A stretch of 64,000 bases of DNA from DATBJJ01 sp036556425 (GTDB lineage: Bacteria; Acidobacteriota; Vicinamibacteria; Vicinamibacterales; 2-12-FULL-66-21). Shown here in pieces: positions 17,021-26,147 of this stretch. The notes beneath the pieces were generated by a model. That model made no database searches and was not told the origin of the DNA. It saw nothing but the letters and a program-made list of their open reading frames with translations. Within the stretch, counting starts at the first letter, position 1; each line of letters starts with the position of its first letter. Location: the NCBI GenBank assembly GCA_036556425.1, contig DATBJJ010000181.1:1-64000 (forward strand), read 5' to 3'. The position numbers and the translations under genes were made by a program.

Positions 17021-17935
17021 ATGCCGCCTTCGGCGATCCATCTGATTGGGGTGTCGCTCGACCTCGGGGGGAACCGTCGCGGCGTCGACATGGGCCCGTC
17101 CGCGTTTCGCATCGCCGGACTGGCGGAACGGCTGACGGCGCTGGGGATGACGGTCGTGGATGAAGGCGATCTCGTCGCGCCGATTCCCGAAGTGAAATCG
17201 CTCGGCGATCCGAACAAGAAGTACATCCGCGAGATCGCCCGCGTGTGCGAAAAGCTCTACAAGACGTCGCTCGCGGTGCTCGAGAAGGGCGGCCTGCCGC
17301 TCGTGCTGGGCGGCGATCACAGCCTCGCGGCAGGATCGGTGGCGGCCACGGCGGATTTCGTGCGCCGGGAAGAGAAACCACTCGGCTTGATTTGGGTCGA
17401 CGCTCACGGCGACATCAACACGCCGTCGTCAACCAACAGCGGCAACGTGCACGGGATGCCGCTCGCATCGCTGCTCGGTCCCGAACCGGCCGAGCTTTCG
17501 CGCATCGGCGGCTTCTCGCCCAAGGTTTCGCCCTCGCATACGGTGCTCATCGGCATCCGCAATCTCGACGCGCGCGAAAAGGAAAACCTGCGCGCGTCCG
17601 GCGCCACCGTCTTCACGATGAAGGACATCGATCGATCCGGCATCGCCTCGGTCGTCGAGCAAGCGCTCGCGGTTGCGGGGAAAGGCACGGCCGGCGTTCA
17701 CGTGTCGTTCGACCTCGACGTCTGCGATCCAGCGATCGCGCCCGGCGTGGGCACACCGGTCAAGGGCGGACTCGACTATCGCGAAGCGCACATGGTGATG
17801 GAGATGATTGCCGACTCCGGCCTCCTGCGCGCGCTGGATCTGGTCGAGGTGAATCCGATCCTCGACGATCGGAACCAGACGGCGATCCTCGGCGCGGAGC
17901 TCGCCTCGTCTGCGCTCGGGCAGAAAATAATTTGA
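17021..17935 (+). CDS. rocF: arginase
   Basis: Mn-dependent hydrolysis of L-arginine to ornithine and urea. 304 residues. All metal-binding motifs are present: GGDHS, DAHGD and SFDLDVCDP, plus the substrate loop 'STNSGNVHGMPL'. ATG 17,021 is preferred: TACAGT lies 8 nt before it and there is no ribosome site; an in-frame ATG at 16,997 lies upstream of that box. No urease or ornithine genes are adjacent. Arginase is favoured over agmatinase or formiminoglutamase by the NSGNVHGMP loop. Confidence 0.93.
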   Translation: MPPSAIHLIGVSLDLGGNRRGVDMGPSAFRIAGLAERLTALGMTVVDEGDLVAPIPEVKSLGDPNKKYIREIARVCEKLYKTSLAVLEKGGLPLVLGGDHSLAAGSVAATADFVRREEKPLGLIWVDAHGDINTPSSTNSGNVHGMPLASLLGPEPAELSRIGGFSPKVSPSHTVLIGIRNLDAREKENLRASGATVFTMKDIDRSGIASVVEQALAVAGKGTAGVHVSFDLDVCDPAIAPGVGTPVKGGLDYREAHMVMEMIADSGLLRALDLVEVNPILDDRNQTAILGAELASSALGQKII

Positions 17936-18003
17936 GAAGGGAATTGGCAACGCCTCTCACGTGTTGACAACAGTCGGACAGCTCACTCTTCAGGAGGGAC
18001 AGC

Positions 18004-18552
18004 ATGCGACAGAGCGGATGTACGGTGCTCGCGGCAGCAGCGGTTGTGGCGTTCGGATTGACCGGCTACGCACAGAAGACGACGGAAGTGCACCCGGGCA
18101 AGGGGGGTAGCCCGCACGTGAAAACCGTGTGGACCGTCGACGGCGCCAACATCTCCATCGAATACGGACGGCCGTCGGTCAAGGGACGCACCGACGCACA
18201 GGTGATGCCTCCCGGTCAGCCTTGGAGGACCGGCGCGGACGAGGCAACGGTGCTCACCACCGACAAGCCTCTCAAGTTCGGATCGGTCAGTCTGCCCGCG
18301 GGAACTTACACGATCAACACGCAGCCCGGCGACAAGGAGTGGCAGATCATTTTCGGCAAGCTTGGAAAGCCGGGCCAGTGGGGCATTCCGTACAACCAGG
18401 CCCTCGAAATCGGGCGCACCCCGATCACGGCGACAAAGACGTCGGCGCCGGTCGAGCAGCTCACGATCTCGATCGACGACACGCCGAAGGGCGCGACGCT
18501 GCGCATCGAGTGGGGCGGAACGAGCGCGCGGGCGCCCTTCACGATCGGATAA
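18004..18552 (+). CDS. secreted DUF2911 protein
   Basis: 182 residues with an N-terminal signal (LAAAAVVAFGLTGYAQ). The body matches DUF2911: 'VDGANISIEYGRPSVKGR', 'PWRTGADEATVLTTDKPLKF', 'LPAGTYTINTQPGDKEWQIIF', a beta-sandwich family that is frequent in Bacteroidetes and Acidobacteria. Function unknown. AGGAGGGA is well placed before the ATG. It stands alone downstream of arginase and converges with the permease gene. Confidence 0.9.
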   Translation: MRQSGCTVLAAAAVVAFGLTGYAQKTTEVHPGKGGSPHVKTVWTVDGANISIEYGRPSVKGRTDAQVMPPGQPWRTGADEATVLTTDKPLKFGSVSLPAGTYTINTQPGDKEWQIIFGKLGKPGQWGIPYNQALEIGRTPITATKTSAPVEQLTISIDDTPKGATLRIEWGGTSARAPFTIG

Positions 18553-18557
18553 GCAGC

Positions 18558-18619
18558 GTTCCGGGTTCCGGGGTTCAGGTTCCCGGTTCAGCGAACCTGG
18601 AACCCGGAACCCTGGAACC
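18558..18619. repeat. GGTTCC/GGAACC inverted repeat between convergent genes
   Basis: GTTCCGGGTTCCGGGGTTCA... followed by GAACCTGGAACCCGGAACCC...: two arms of about 27 bases that are near-complementary around AGC, filling the entire gap between the DUF2911 stop and the permease stop. Likely bidirectional transcription end. Same family as the hemY insert. Confidence 0.75.
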
Positions 18620-18620
18620 G

Positions 18621-20969
18621 TTATTCGCTTCGCAGCGCTATGAGTGGATCGGTGCGCGCGGCTCGGCGCGCGACGGGCAGCACCGCGGCGGCGGCCGCGG
18701 CGACGAGCACGGCCACGGCGATCGCGACGCTGACGACGTCGAAGCGGCCGATGCCGAAGATCACTCCGCCCAGAGCGCGAGCGGCCCACATCGACACGAG
18801 AGCGCCCGCGCTCAAACCGAATCCGACGAGCACCGCGCCGTGCCCCACCGTTGCTCTTAGAATCCGCATCGGATCCGCGCCGAGCGCGATCCGCAGCGCG
18901 AGCTCGGACCGGCGGCACGCGACGTCGTGCGCGATGACGCCGAACAGTCCAATCGCGCCGAGCGCGACCGCGAGCGCCGCGAATCCCATGAACGTCCCCG
19001 TCAGCACGCGGCGCGCGGGCATGCCTGGTGACTCCGCAACGACCTGCTGCATCGTTCGCCCGCCGTACACCGGAACGCTGCCGTCGAGCCGCGCGACCTC
19101 TTCACGAACCGCGGCAATCACGTCCGCATCGGCGCGCGGGTTTCGGACGAGCAGGATTCGCGATCGCGAGCTCGTCTGCCAGGCGGATTGGTAAACGGTC
19201 GGAGACGCCGCTTCGTCCAACGCACGCTGCTTCACGTCGCCGACGACGCCGATCACTTCCGCGGATTGCGTCCGCGCGACGGTGATCTGGCGGCCGACCG
19301 CGCGATCGCTTCCGAACAGCCGATCGGCCACCGCTTTGCTGAGGACGACCCGCGGCAGCACCGAGGCGTCGTCGTTGGCTTCGAACGATCGCCCTTCGAG
19401 GAGCGGGATTCGCATCACGTCGAAGTATCCGGTGCCCGCCTCGCGCACGACGACTTCGCGTGCGTCGTCCGCGCGAGTCGCGCTCACGGAGATGCGATCG
19501 CGATCTCCGGTGAGCGGGATCTCGTTGATGATCCCGACCGTGCGCGGTCCGAGCCGTTCGTCGAGCGCGCGTTGAAGCGTGGCGTAGAACCCGATCACGC
19601 GATCGGGAGTGTCATAGCTCGCCGCGGGGACCGACACGCTCAGCACCAACACGCCTCGCGCGTCGAATCCTGGGTTGACGTCAATCGCGCGGAGCATGCT
19701 CCGTCCGACGAGCATCATCGAGACGAGCAGGACGAACGCGACCGCGATCTCCCCCGCCACGAACACGCGGCGCAGCGCGAGCTCTTTCGGCGCAGCCGTC
19801 GCGCCGCGGCGCAGGACTTCCACGACGCTCCGCCGCCGCGACACGAGCATCGGCACCAAGCCGCATACCCAGGCGCAGACGAGCGCGAGCATCGACACGC
19901 TCGCAATAACGCGCCAGCTGATGTCGATCTCGCGATGCGAGAGCGCGCCGAATTGCGAGAGCGCGAGACGCCCGACCGCGGGGGTCATCACTGCCGCGAG
20001 CACGATTCCGCCGACCGTGCCGATCGCGACGAGGGCGTGCGCTTCGAGCAGCAATTGGCGCGCGATCTCCGGTCGCCGCGCGCCGAGCGCGGTCCTGACC
20101 GCGAGCTCGCGCCCGCGATCGATCGAGCGGACGATCAAGAGTCCGGCGAGATTCGTGAACGCGATCAAGACCGCCAATGCCGCCGCGCCGGCGAGCAGCC
20201 GAAGCAGCCGCGGAGAGTCGCGCGCGATGGCTTTCGCGAGCGACGTCACGACCGCTTGCGCCGGCGGCGACGATTTCCGGCTGACTTCGTCGAGCGCGCG
20301 CGCCAGATCGGACGACGTGACGCCTGGCGCGAGACGGCCGATGACGCCGACGCGCTGCCCCGCGCGATTCGCGGGTCCGCCTATCGGCACCCACACGGAA
20401 TCGTCGCCGAGGCCGGGCGCGACGCGCTGCGGCAGAACGCCGATCACCGTATACGCCTGCGACCCGAGGACGATCGGTTGTCCGATCGTGCGAGGGTCCG
20501 CCGCGAGCTTGCGGCGCCAGAACGCCTCGCTGACGACAGCGACGCGCTGGCCCTCGTCTGCGGCAGTGAACGTCCGCCCCATCGACGGTGCGACGCCGAG
20601 AAGCGCGAAGTATCCGGGCGTGACGATCCCGGCGCTCACGCGTTCCGCCGGACCGAGCTGGGTCAGCGTGAAATTGGTCCCATCGCCGGCTTCCAGCGCG
20701 GCGAGCGACTTGGCGCGTTCGCGCCACGCTTCGAACGTGGAGTAGGTCACGTTGCGCGAGGCGGCCGCGGGATCGGCAATGGAGCGCTCGCCGATGGTGA
20801 CGAGCGCATTCGGATTCGCGAATGGGGGCTGCGTGAGCAGAACCGCGTCGACCACCGCGAAGATCGAGGCGCCCGCGCCCAACGTCAGCGACAACGTCAG
20901 AATCGCGGCGACCGCGCTCGCCGGCGATCGGCGCAGCGTGCGAACGAGATGACGAAGGTCGAGGAGCAT
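18621..20969 (-). CDS. orphan MacB/FtsX-type ABC permease (ADOP-like)
   Basis: 782 residues. Layout of the Acidobacterial duplicated orphan permease family: N-terminal 'DLRHLVRTLRRSPASAVAAILTLSLTLGAGASIF' (TM1), a periplasmic MacB-like domain, FtsX membrane block (about 260-390), a second periplasmic domain ('GFYATLQRALDERLGPRTVGI'), and a second FtsX block ('GVIAHDVACRRSELALRIALGA...', about 650-770). No ATPase gene is adjacent, as is typical of the family. Role unknown; suspected mechanotransmission or export. GAGGTGAG precedes the ATG. Confidence 0.92.
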   Translation of the reverse strand: MLLDLRHLVRTLRRSPASAVAAILTLSLTLGAGASIFAVVDAVLLTQPPFANPNALVTIGERSIADPAAASRNVTYSTFEAWRERAKSLAALEAGDGTNFTLTQLGPAERVSAGIVTPGYFALLGVAPSMGRTFTAADEGQRVAVVSEAFWRRKLAADPRTIGQPIVLGSQAYTVIGVLPQRVAPGLGDDSVWVPIGGPANRAGQRVGVIGRLAPGVTSSDLARALDEVSRKSSPPAQAVVTSLAKAIARDSPRLLRLLAGAAALAVLIAFTNLAGLLIVRSIDRGRELAVRTALGARRPEIARQLLLEAHALVAIGTVGGIVLAAVMTPAVGRLALSQFGALSHREIDISWRVIASVSMLALVCAWVCGLVPMLVSRRRSVVEVLRRGATAAPKELALRRVFVAGEIAVAFVLLVSMMLVGRSMLRAIDVNPGFDARGVLVLSVSVPAASYDTPDRVIGFYATLQRALDERLGPRTVGIINEIPLTGDRDRISVSATRADDAREVVVREAGTGYFDVMRIPLLEGRSFEANDDASVLPRVVLSKAVADRLFGSDRAVGRQITVARTQSAEVIGVVGDVKQRALDEAASPTVYQSAWQTSSRSRILLVRNPRADADVIAAVREEVARLDGSVPVYGGRTMQQVVAESPGMPARRVLTGTFMGFAALAVALGAIGLFGVIAHDVACRRSELALRIALGADPMRILRATVGHGAVLVGFGLSAGALVSMWAARALGGVIFGIGRFDVVSVAIAVAVLVAAAAAAVLPVARRAARTDPLIALRSE

Positions 20970-21093
20970 ACGTAACTCACCTCGCTGGACTGCGTTTCAG
21001 TATCGCGGCCTTCTCGGGCCCTTGCCCGTTGGTCATTTGCATCGCTCCTGGCCTGGCTCTTTGACGGGACGGCGGCGGCTCGAGTTTCCCTGC

Positions 21094-21139
21094 GCGACGG
21101 TTGGGGTCAGACCCCCGCGACGGTCGGGGTCAGACCCCT
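21094..21139. repeat. two 23-bp direct repeats containing palindrome GGGGTCAGACCCC
   Basis: GCGACGGTTGGGGTCAGACC... and GCGACGGTCGGGGTCAGACC... stand head to tail, each 23 bp with the 13-bp near-palindrome GGGGTCAGACCCC. They lie between the divergent permease and the 21,217 gene. The hairpin at 27,563-27,592 shares the GTCAGAC core. Confidence 0.85.
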
Positions 21140-21216
21140 CCGTACTAGATTCGTCTTGCCTGATCCGATAGAGTGTCGGTTCGCACACAACGGGTTGGGA
21201 ATCGGAGGTAGCTGCG

Positions 21217-21624
21217 ATGCCTGCGACGTACCACATCGACGCGCCAGCCCGGCTGGTCGTCATTACCTGGTCCCCTGGCATCCCTCAACTGACGGATTGG
21301 ACCGCGACGATCACGGCGGTCATGAGCGATCCTGCGTTCGAACCAGGATTCAGCATCCTCTCCGACTGGCGAGAAGCCGCCGCGCCTCCGGATCGCCTGC
21401 TGATGGAAACGCTCGTCGACAGCATCCACGCACTGGTCGTCGAAGGTGTTTATCGATGGGCGACGGTGACACCGCGGACGAAGGCGTCGGTCGGCGCGGG
21501 ACGCATGGCCGAGCTCATGGCGGGTGTCAACGAGCTGCCGATTCGGGTGTTTCAAGAATACGCCGACGCGCACGCGTGGCTGTGCGACGACCGCGCTACC
21601 AAGAACCAGCCTCGGAAGCATTGA
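21217..21624 (+). CDS. STAS/SpoIIAA-like protein
   Basis: 135 residues. 'YHIDAPARLVVITWSPGIPQLTDWTATITAVMSDPAF', 'SILSDWREAAAPP', 'RWATVTPRTKASVGAGRMAEL' and 'FQEYADAHAWL' follow the pattern of small SpoIIAA-like (STAS-fold) proteins seen widely in bacteria. The molecular role is unknown; no kinase or phosphatase partner is adjacent. ATG 21,217 follows GGAGGTAGCG. Its stop lies two bases before the 3' end of the convergent tRNA-Lys gene. Confidence 0.75.
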   Translation: MPATYHIDAPARLVVITWSPGIPQLTDWTATITAVMSDPAFEPGFSILSDWREAAAPPDRLLMETLVDSIHALVVEGVYRWATVTPRTKASVGAGRMAELMAGVNELPIRVFQEYADAHAWLCDDRATKNQPRKH

Positions 21625-21626
21625 GC

Positions 21627-21701
21627 TGGTGGGCCGCCCGGGGATCGAACCCGGGACACCCTGATTAAAAGTCAGGTGCTCTACCACTGAGCTAGCGGCC
21701 C
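21627..21701 (-). tRNA. tRNA-Lys(UUU), CCA encoded
   Basis: The minus strand reads GGGCCGC...GCGGCCC-A-CCA, a perfect 7-bp acceptor stem. The anticodon stem CCTGA/TCAGG encloses loop CTTTTAA, giving anticodon TTT (Lys). The T-arm CCGGG-TTCGATC-CCCGG is standard. The 3' CCA is encoded. Confidence 0.97.
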
Positions 21702-21743
21702 TTGGGACGTCCGAATATCGTATCGAACATCCACACCGCGAAT

Positions 21744-22385
21744 CTACCGCGCCGGCCACGTCAGGCGAAGCTCGATTCGACGGCGTGCGGCATCCCCCTC
21801 AGCGACCGTCAACTTCGCCTGCGAGCCGTTCTCGAGGATCTCGAAGCCCTCCGCGGCGGCGAACTCACCATCGGTCAGCACGATTCGATAGCGATCGAGA
21901 TCGTCGACCAGGCTCGCGATCGGCGTGTCATGGCCGTCGCCGGCCGCGGATTCATCCTCCGGAATGTCGAGCGTGACCCACAACGTCGCGCGGCTGCCGC
22001 TCCATTCGAGCGACGCGCGGCCGTCGAGCCGCAGCGCGTCGAAGAACGACTGAATGACGCGATCGATGCGTGCGAAGCGCGCGTCGGTGAGGACGGCGTA
22101 AGGACGCTCCGCTCGCAGCAGACGAACGGACGTGCGTTCCGCGCCGAGCGCCTGCAGCCCGAGATCGATCGGATGGCGGCCGGACACGACGCCATCCAGA
22201 AACTGCCGCTCTTCGTTCCACCGCTTCGATCCGTCCTCCTCCGCCGACCGCACGTCGCGCTCGAGGACGCTCCACACCACGGATCCGTCGGGCGAGAGAT
22301 AGAGCGTATGGCTCGTGTCCTTGACCAGACAGCCCGTAAATCCGCATGAAACCAGGACGATCGCCGCGCTCGCCAATCGCTTCAT
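21744..22385 (-). CDS. lipoprotein of unknown function
   Basis: 213 residues from ATG 22,385, preceded by AGGAGG with a 5-base spacer. The N-terminus MKRLASAAIVLVSCGFTGC has a lipobox-like FTGC, so the mature protein is probably a lipid-anchored envelope protein. The body (TLYLSPDGSVVWSVLERDV..., RIDRVIQSFFDALRLDGRA, LTVAEGDAARRRIELRLTW) is mixed alpha/beta with no recognised domain. It is divergent from the sigma-factor gene, with which it may share a control region. Confidence 0.75.
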   Translation of the reverse strand: MKRLASAAIVLVSCGFTGCLVKDTSHTLYLSPDGSVVWSVLERDVRSAEEDGSKRWNEERQFLDGVVSGRHPIDLGLQALGAERTSVRLLRAERPYAVLTDARFARIDRVIQSFFDALRLDGRASLEWSGSRATLWVTLDIPEDESAAGDGHDTPIASLVDDLDRYRIVLTDGEFAAAEGFEILENGSQAKLTVAEGDAARRRIELRLTWPAR

Positions 22386-22493
22386 CGTGACCTCCTGATC
22401 GTAAAGACGGTACCGGCGGCGAAAACCGAACGCGCCTTCCGCGGCGGCCGGCACGAGCCACAAATCGATCGCGCAAGTGATAACGTGTCCGCT

Positions 22494-23123
22494 ATGGCGG
22501 ACCCTTCCAGCACGGACGTCATTCGCGCGGCGCTTGCTGGACGCCGCGACCCGGAGGACGCCGGCGAAGCGTTCGAGCGGCTCTACGCGCGATACTCGCC
22601 GCGGCTGCACTCGTACATTCGGTTGAAGCTCGGGAGCTCGCTCAGGACGCGCCTCGAATCGCGCGACATTCTTCAGGCGACGCTGCTGAAATCGTTCGAT
22701 CGCTTCGGCGAGTTCCGCGGGACGGACGGACGATCGCTGATGGCCTGGCTCGCGAAAATTGCGGAGCGCGAAATCGGCGACCGCGCCGACTACTACCAAC
22801 GCCAGCGGCGCGATCCTCGCCGCGAGACGCCCCTCGAGGACGATTCACAGCGCGATGATGGATCCGCGCGCGCGGACGTTCCGGCGCGCGTGCGATCGGC
22901 GCTGTCGCAGGTGATCCTCGACGAGCAGGTCGACCAGCTCGAGGCGGCCATCGAATCGCTCAGCGACGCCCATCGTCAGATCATCCTGCTTCGCAAGTTC
23001 GAAGATCTCTCGTTCGGCGAGATCGCGCGCCGGCTCGGCAAATCAGAGGACGCGTGCCGCATGCTCTTCGCGCGCGCCATGACGGCGCTGACGCTGAAGC
23101 TCGCCGGCTCCCGCACCACATGA
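22494..23123 (+). CDS. ECF-type RNA polymerase sigma factor
   Basis: 209 residues. Sigma-70 region 2: 'AFERLYARYSPRLHSYIRLKLG...LESRDILQATLLKSFDRFGEFRG'. Region 4: 'IESLSDAHRQIILLRKFEDLSFGEIARRLGKSEDACRMLFARAM', a good helix-turn-helix. ATG 22,494 is chosen; TAACGT lies 7 nt upstream, with no ribosome site. The stop overlaps the start of the kinase gene (ATGA), so sigma factor and kinase are made together. This pairing resembles sigma factors controlled by a Ser/Thr kinase rather than by an anti-sigma factor; no anti-sigma gene is present. Confidence 0.9.
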   Translation: MADPSSTDVIRAALAGRRDPEDAGEAFERLYARYSPRLHSYIRLKLGSSLRTRLESRDILQATLLKSFDRFGEFRGTDGRSLMAWLAKIAEREIGDRADYYQRQRRDPRRETPLEDDSQRDDGSARADVPARVRSALSQVILDEQVDQLEAAIESLSDAHRQIILLRKFEDLSFGEIARRLGKSEDACRMLFARAMTALTLKLAGSRTT

Positions 23124-25432
23124 GCAGTCCGTCGACAGACCTCGAGCCGCTCTTCATGCAGTTCGTCGAGCAGCACGTGCTCCACGGACGGCGGCTGCAG
23201 GCCGAGGCGCTCTGCGGCGGGCGCGTCGATCTGATCGCGCCTCTGAACGCGCTCATCGATCGCTATCTCTCGATCACCGCCGCGCTCGACGGCACGGATC
23301 TCGGCGCGGTGGACGATGGGGTCGCGACGACCGAGCTGCCGCGCTTCGAGGGATTTCAGACGATCGAGCGCCTCGGCGCGGGCGGCATGGGCGAGGTGTT
23401 CAAGCTGCGCGATCTGACGTTGAACCGAATCGTTGCCGCGAAAGTGATCCGGCGCGATTCGCGCGCGCCGGCGGCCGTCGCCGAGTTCCTGCGCGAGGCG
23501 CAGTCGATGGCGCTCTTCGCGGACCGCCGGATCGTCCGCATCTTCGAGTTCCGTCCCGACACCGATCCGCCCGTCATCATCATGGAGCACGTCGACGGGT
23601 TCGAGCTGGGCCGGATCGGTTCGTCGCTCGAGTACGCGCAGCGCGCGCGCGTGATGATCGAGATCTGCGAGGCGCTGCACCACGCGCACGCGCTCGGCGT
23701 GCAGCACCGCGATCTGAAGCCCTCGAACATCATGCTCGACGCGCAGCTCTCGCCGAGGATCCTCGACTTCGGTCTGGCCTCCGCGCACCCGTATCGCGGC
23801 CACTTGAAAGGGACGCTGCACTACGTCGCGCCCGAACAGCTCGATCCGTCGAAGCCGATCGATCGGCGCACGGATCTCTACGCGCTCGGCGTCATCTTGT
23901 ACGAGCTGCTGTGCGGCCGGCCGCCGTACGCGGGCGCGACGGATGAAGAGGTCATCGGACGGGTTCGCGGCGGTCAGCCGAAGCTCCCGGTCGAGATCGA
24001 GCCGCGCGTCCCCGAGCCGTTGCAAGCGATCGCTTTGAAGGCGATGGAGCGCGATCCCGCGCTCCGGTATCAGTCCGCGCCGGACATGGCCGCCGACCTT
24101 CAGCGGTATCTCGACGGACGGCCGGTGGAAGCGCGTCCGTCGGCGTACACGTCGACGCTCGATCATCGCGTCGCGCCGCACCTTCAACAGATCGGCGAGT
24201 GGCTGCGCCTGCGCCTCATTCACGCGCACGAAGCGGACCGCCTCCGCTCCGCCTACGCGGCGCTCGATCAACGCGACGAAGACTGGATCATCGAGAGCCG
24301 CGCGCTGTCGTATTCGCAGATCGCGCTCTACCTCGGCGCGTTCCTGCTCATGTGCGGCAGCCTGTTCTATTTCGCCGCGCACCGCTGGTATGACGCGGTC
24401 CATGGCGTCGCGCGGCCGCTCGCGGTGCTCGGCCTGCCGTTCCTCGGGCTCAACGCCGCGGCACACCTGCTCTACCGTCGCGATCACAAGGCGGTTGCCG
24501 TCGCGTTCTACCTCGCGGCCGTCGGCCTGCTGCCGCTCCTGCTCATCATCCTCTTCCACGAAACAGGATTCCTCGTCGTCGCGCCAGACACGCCCGGCCA
24601 GTTCTTCGGAAACGGATCGATCTCGAACCGACAACTACAACTGACAACGGCCATCGCCTCGGTGTGGTGCGGCGTCCTGGCGATGCGGACGCGAACGGCG
24701 GCGCTGAGCACGGTCGCCGCGGCGTTGGTGTTCCTCTTCGGCGTCTCGGTGTTGACGGATTTCGGCCTGCGCAACTGGCTCGCGACGGGGCGATGGGATC
24801 GGCTCGCGCTGCACGCCTTCCCGCTCGTGCCGATCTACGCGGTTGCCGGGGCGATCGCGGAGCGGCGTCAGTGGATTTGGCTCGCGAGGCCGGCCTACGT
24901 CGCGGGCGTAGTGCTGCTCATCCTCTTGTTGGAGCTCCTGGCGCTCGACGGCCGCGCGTTTCACTATCTCGGATTCTCGCTGCAGGCGTTTCAACAGAGC
25001 GGCGTCTCCGATCCGGCGCTCATCGATACGCTCGCGGCGATGACGCTCAACGGCGTCGCGTTCTACGCCGTCGGCGCGGTGCTCGATCGCCGCGGAACGG
25101 CGCTGCAGGGCGTCGCATCGCGATTGCTGTTCACGATCGCGCCGTTCGCCATTCTGCAGCCGCTCGGCTACCTCGTTCGGAGCGGCGAGTACTCGCTGCG
25201 ATACGACTGGATCTATCTCACGCTCGGCGTGACGATCGCGCTCCTCAGTCAGCAGCGTCAGCGGCGCGCGTTCTACTATGCCGGCGTGCTCAACATCGGC
25301 GCCGCGCTCGTCCTCATCGCCGATCATCGAGCATGGTTCGACAAGCCCCGCTGGGCGCTCGCCGTCATCACGGCGGGACTGCTCACGCTCGCCGCGGGGT
25401 TCGTGCTCGATCGCCGCGCGCGCGCACGATGA
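23120..25432 (+). CDS. Ser/Thr protein kinase with C-terminal polytopic membrane domain
   Basis: 770 residues. The kinase domain (about 80-345) is complete: GAGGMG loop (86-91), Lys108, HRDLKPSN (196-203), DFG (216-218) and APE (237-239). The activation segment between DFG and APE is short. The N-terminal about 75 residues are helical. After a linker (about 350-385) come eight to ten predicted membrane helices, beginning LSYSQIALYLGAFLLMCGSLFYF and ending LAVITAGLLTLAAGFVLDRR, resembling DUF2157-type membrane domains rather than a sensor domain. Most bacterial Pkn proteins carry one TM and an outer sensor, so this fusion is unusual. Translationally coupled to the sigma factor, its likely partner. 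Confidence 0.9.
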   Translation: MSSPSTDLEPLFMQFVEQHVLHGRRLQAEALCGGRVDLIAPLNALIDRYLSITAALDGTDLGAVDDGVATTELPRFEGFQTIERLGAGGMGEVFKLRDLTLNRIVAAKVIRRDSRAPAAVAEFLREAQSMALFADRRIVRIFEFRPDTDPPVIIMEHVDGFELGRIGSSLEYAQRARVMIEICEALHHAHALGVQHRDLKPSNIMLDAQLSPRILDFGLASAHPYRGHLKGTLHYVAPEQLDPSKPIDRRTDLYALGVILYELLCGRPPYAGATDEEVIGRVRGGQPKLPVEIEPRVPEPLQAIALKAMERDPALRYQSAPDMAADLQRYLDGRPVEARPSAYTSTLDHRVAPHLQQIGEWLRLRLIHAHEADRLRSAYAALDQRDEDWIIESRALSYSQIALYLGAFLLMCGSLFYFAAHRWYDAVHGVARPLAVLGLPFLGLNAAAHLLYRRDHKAVAVAFYLAAVGLLPLLLIILFHETGFLVVAPDTPGQFFGNGSISNRQLQLTTAIASVWCGVLAMRTRTAALSTVAAALVFLFGVSVLTDFGLRNWLATGRWDRLALHAFPLVPIYAVAGAIAERRQWIWLARPAYVAGVVLLILLLELLALDGRAFHYLGFSLQAFQQSGVSDPALIDTLAAMTLNGVAFYAVGAVLDRRGTALQGVASRLLFTIAPFAILQPLGYLVRSGEYSLRYDWIYLTLGVTIALLSQQRQRRAFYYAGVLNIGAALVLIADHRAWFDKPRWALAVITAGLLTLAAGFVLDRRARAR

Positions 25433-25441
25433 GACGCGCAG

Positions 25442-25786
25442 CTAGCCCGATCGGCGGGACCACGTGGGACCGACGCGATCGGGCACGTCGAGCGCGGTGA
25501 AGATCCCCATGGCTTCCATGCGGACGACCAGCCGCTGGCGCTCCTGCTCGAGCGCGCGCACTTCGTCGCTGAAGTCGGCGAGGTGCTTCTCGTACACCAC
25601 CATCTCGCTCCAGTACTCGACGAGCAGATAGCGCTCCGGATGCGCGAGATCCCGCAGGAACGAGCTGCCGAGAAACGAGCGGCTCTTGCGCGAGAGCGCC
25701 GTCCACTCCCCGTCCGCGCCGTAGAGCCGTTCGAATCCCTCGTTCTCGTTCGGCAAGATTTCGATGTTCCACACGACTGCGACCAC
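25442..25786 (-). CDS. antibiotic-biosynthesis-monooxygenase-fold (ABM) protein
   Basis: 114 residues with the dimeric alpha/beta-barrel pattern: 'VVWNIEILPNENEGFERLYGADGEWTALSRKSRSFLGSSFLRDLAHPERYLLVEYWSEMVVYEKHL'. Such proteins range from monooxygenases and heme-degrading enzymes to non-catalytic stress proteins; key catalytic residues cannot be assigned. It converges with the kinase gene with a 9-base gap. Its own regulation is not visible. Confidence 0.78.
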   Translation of the reverse strand: MVAVVWNIEILPNENEGFERLYGADGEWTALSRKSRSFLGSSFLRDLAHPERYLLVEYWSEMVVYEKHLADFSDEVRALEQERQRLVVRMEAMGIFTALDVPDRVGPTWSRRSG

Positions 25787-25865
25787 CGCGGACCTCCAGG
25801 TTTTGCAGTGTAGCAGGACGTATGCACGAGTTCGACGCTATGCTAGGGTGGAGCTAGCAATCGGT

Positions 25866-26093
25866 ATGGCCACCTGCCCGCGATGCCATGGGCATCTGAC
25901 CGACAATCACCGCTGCCCACGCAGTACGGGCCGAAAAGTCTTTGAAATCTCGCTGGCCGCCATCGCGGGCGGCCTGGCCGCCATGCTCCTCTTCTCCCTC
26001 ATCGATCCCAACGCGCAAATGGCCATGGATGGCATCATGCTCGTCGGCGGGGCGCTCGTCGGTATCGGAATGGATCGCTGGCTCCGAGGCTGA
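25866..26093 (+). CDS. small zinc-ribbon plus membrane-helix protein
   Basis: 75 residues: CPRCHGHLTDNHRCPR at the N-terminus is a short Cys-pair motif; it is followed by a TM segment (ISLAAIAGGLAAMLLFSLI) and a second hydrophobic stretch (GIMLVGGALVGIGMDRWL). Probably an inner-membrane protein with a cytoplasmic metal-binding head. Function unknown. Start ATG 25,866 has no strong ribosome site. Confidence 0.6.
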   Translation: MATCPRCHGHLTDNHRCPRSTGRKVFEISLAAIAGGLAAMLLFSLIDPNAQMAMDGIMLVGGALVGIGMDRWLRG

Positions 26094-26147
26094 TCTCCCC
26101 TTCTCCGGTGTCGACCGGATTCAACATCGCGCCGGTCGCTGCTATAA

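Noticed and set aside
21094..21139. CRISPR array
   Set aside because: Only two tandem copies with no spacers; the repeated palindrome is a dispersed repeat type, and no cas gene is present.
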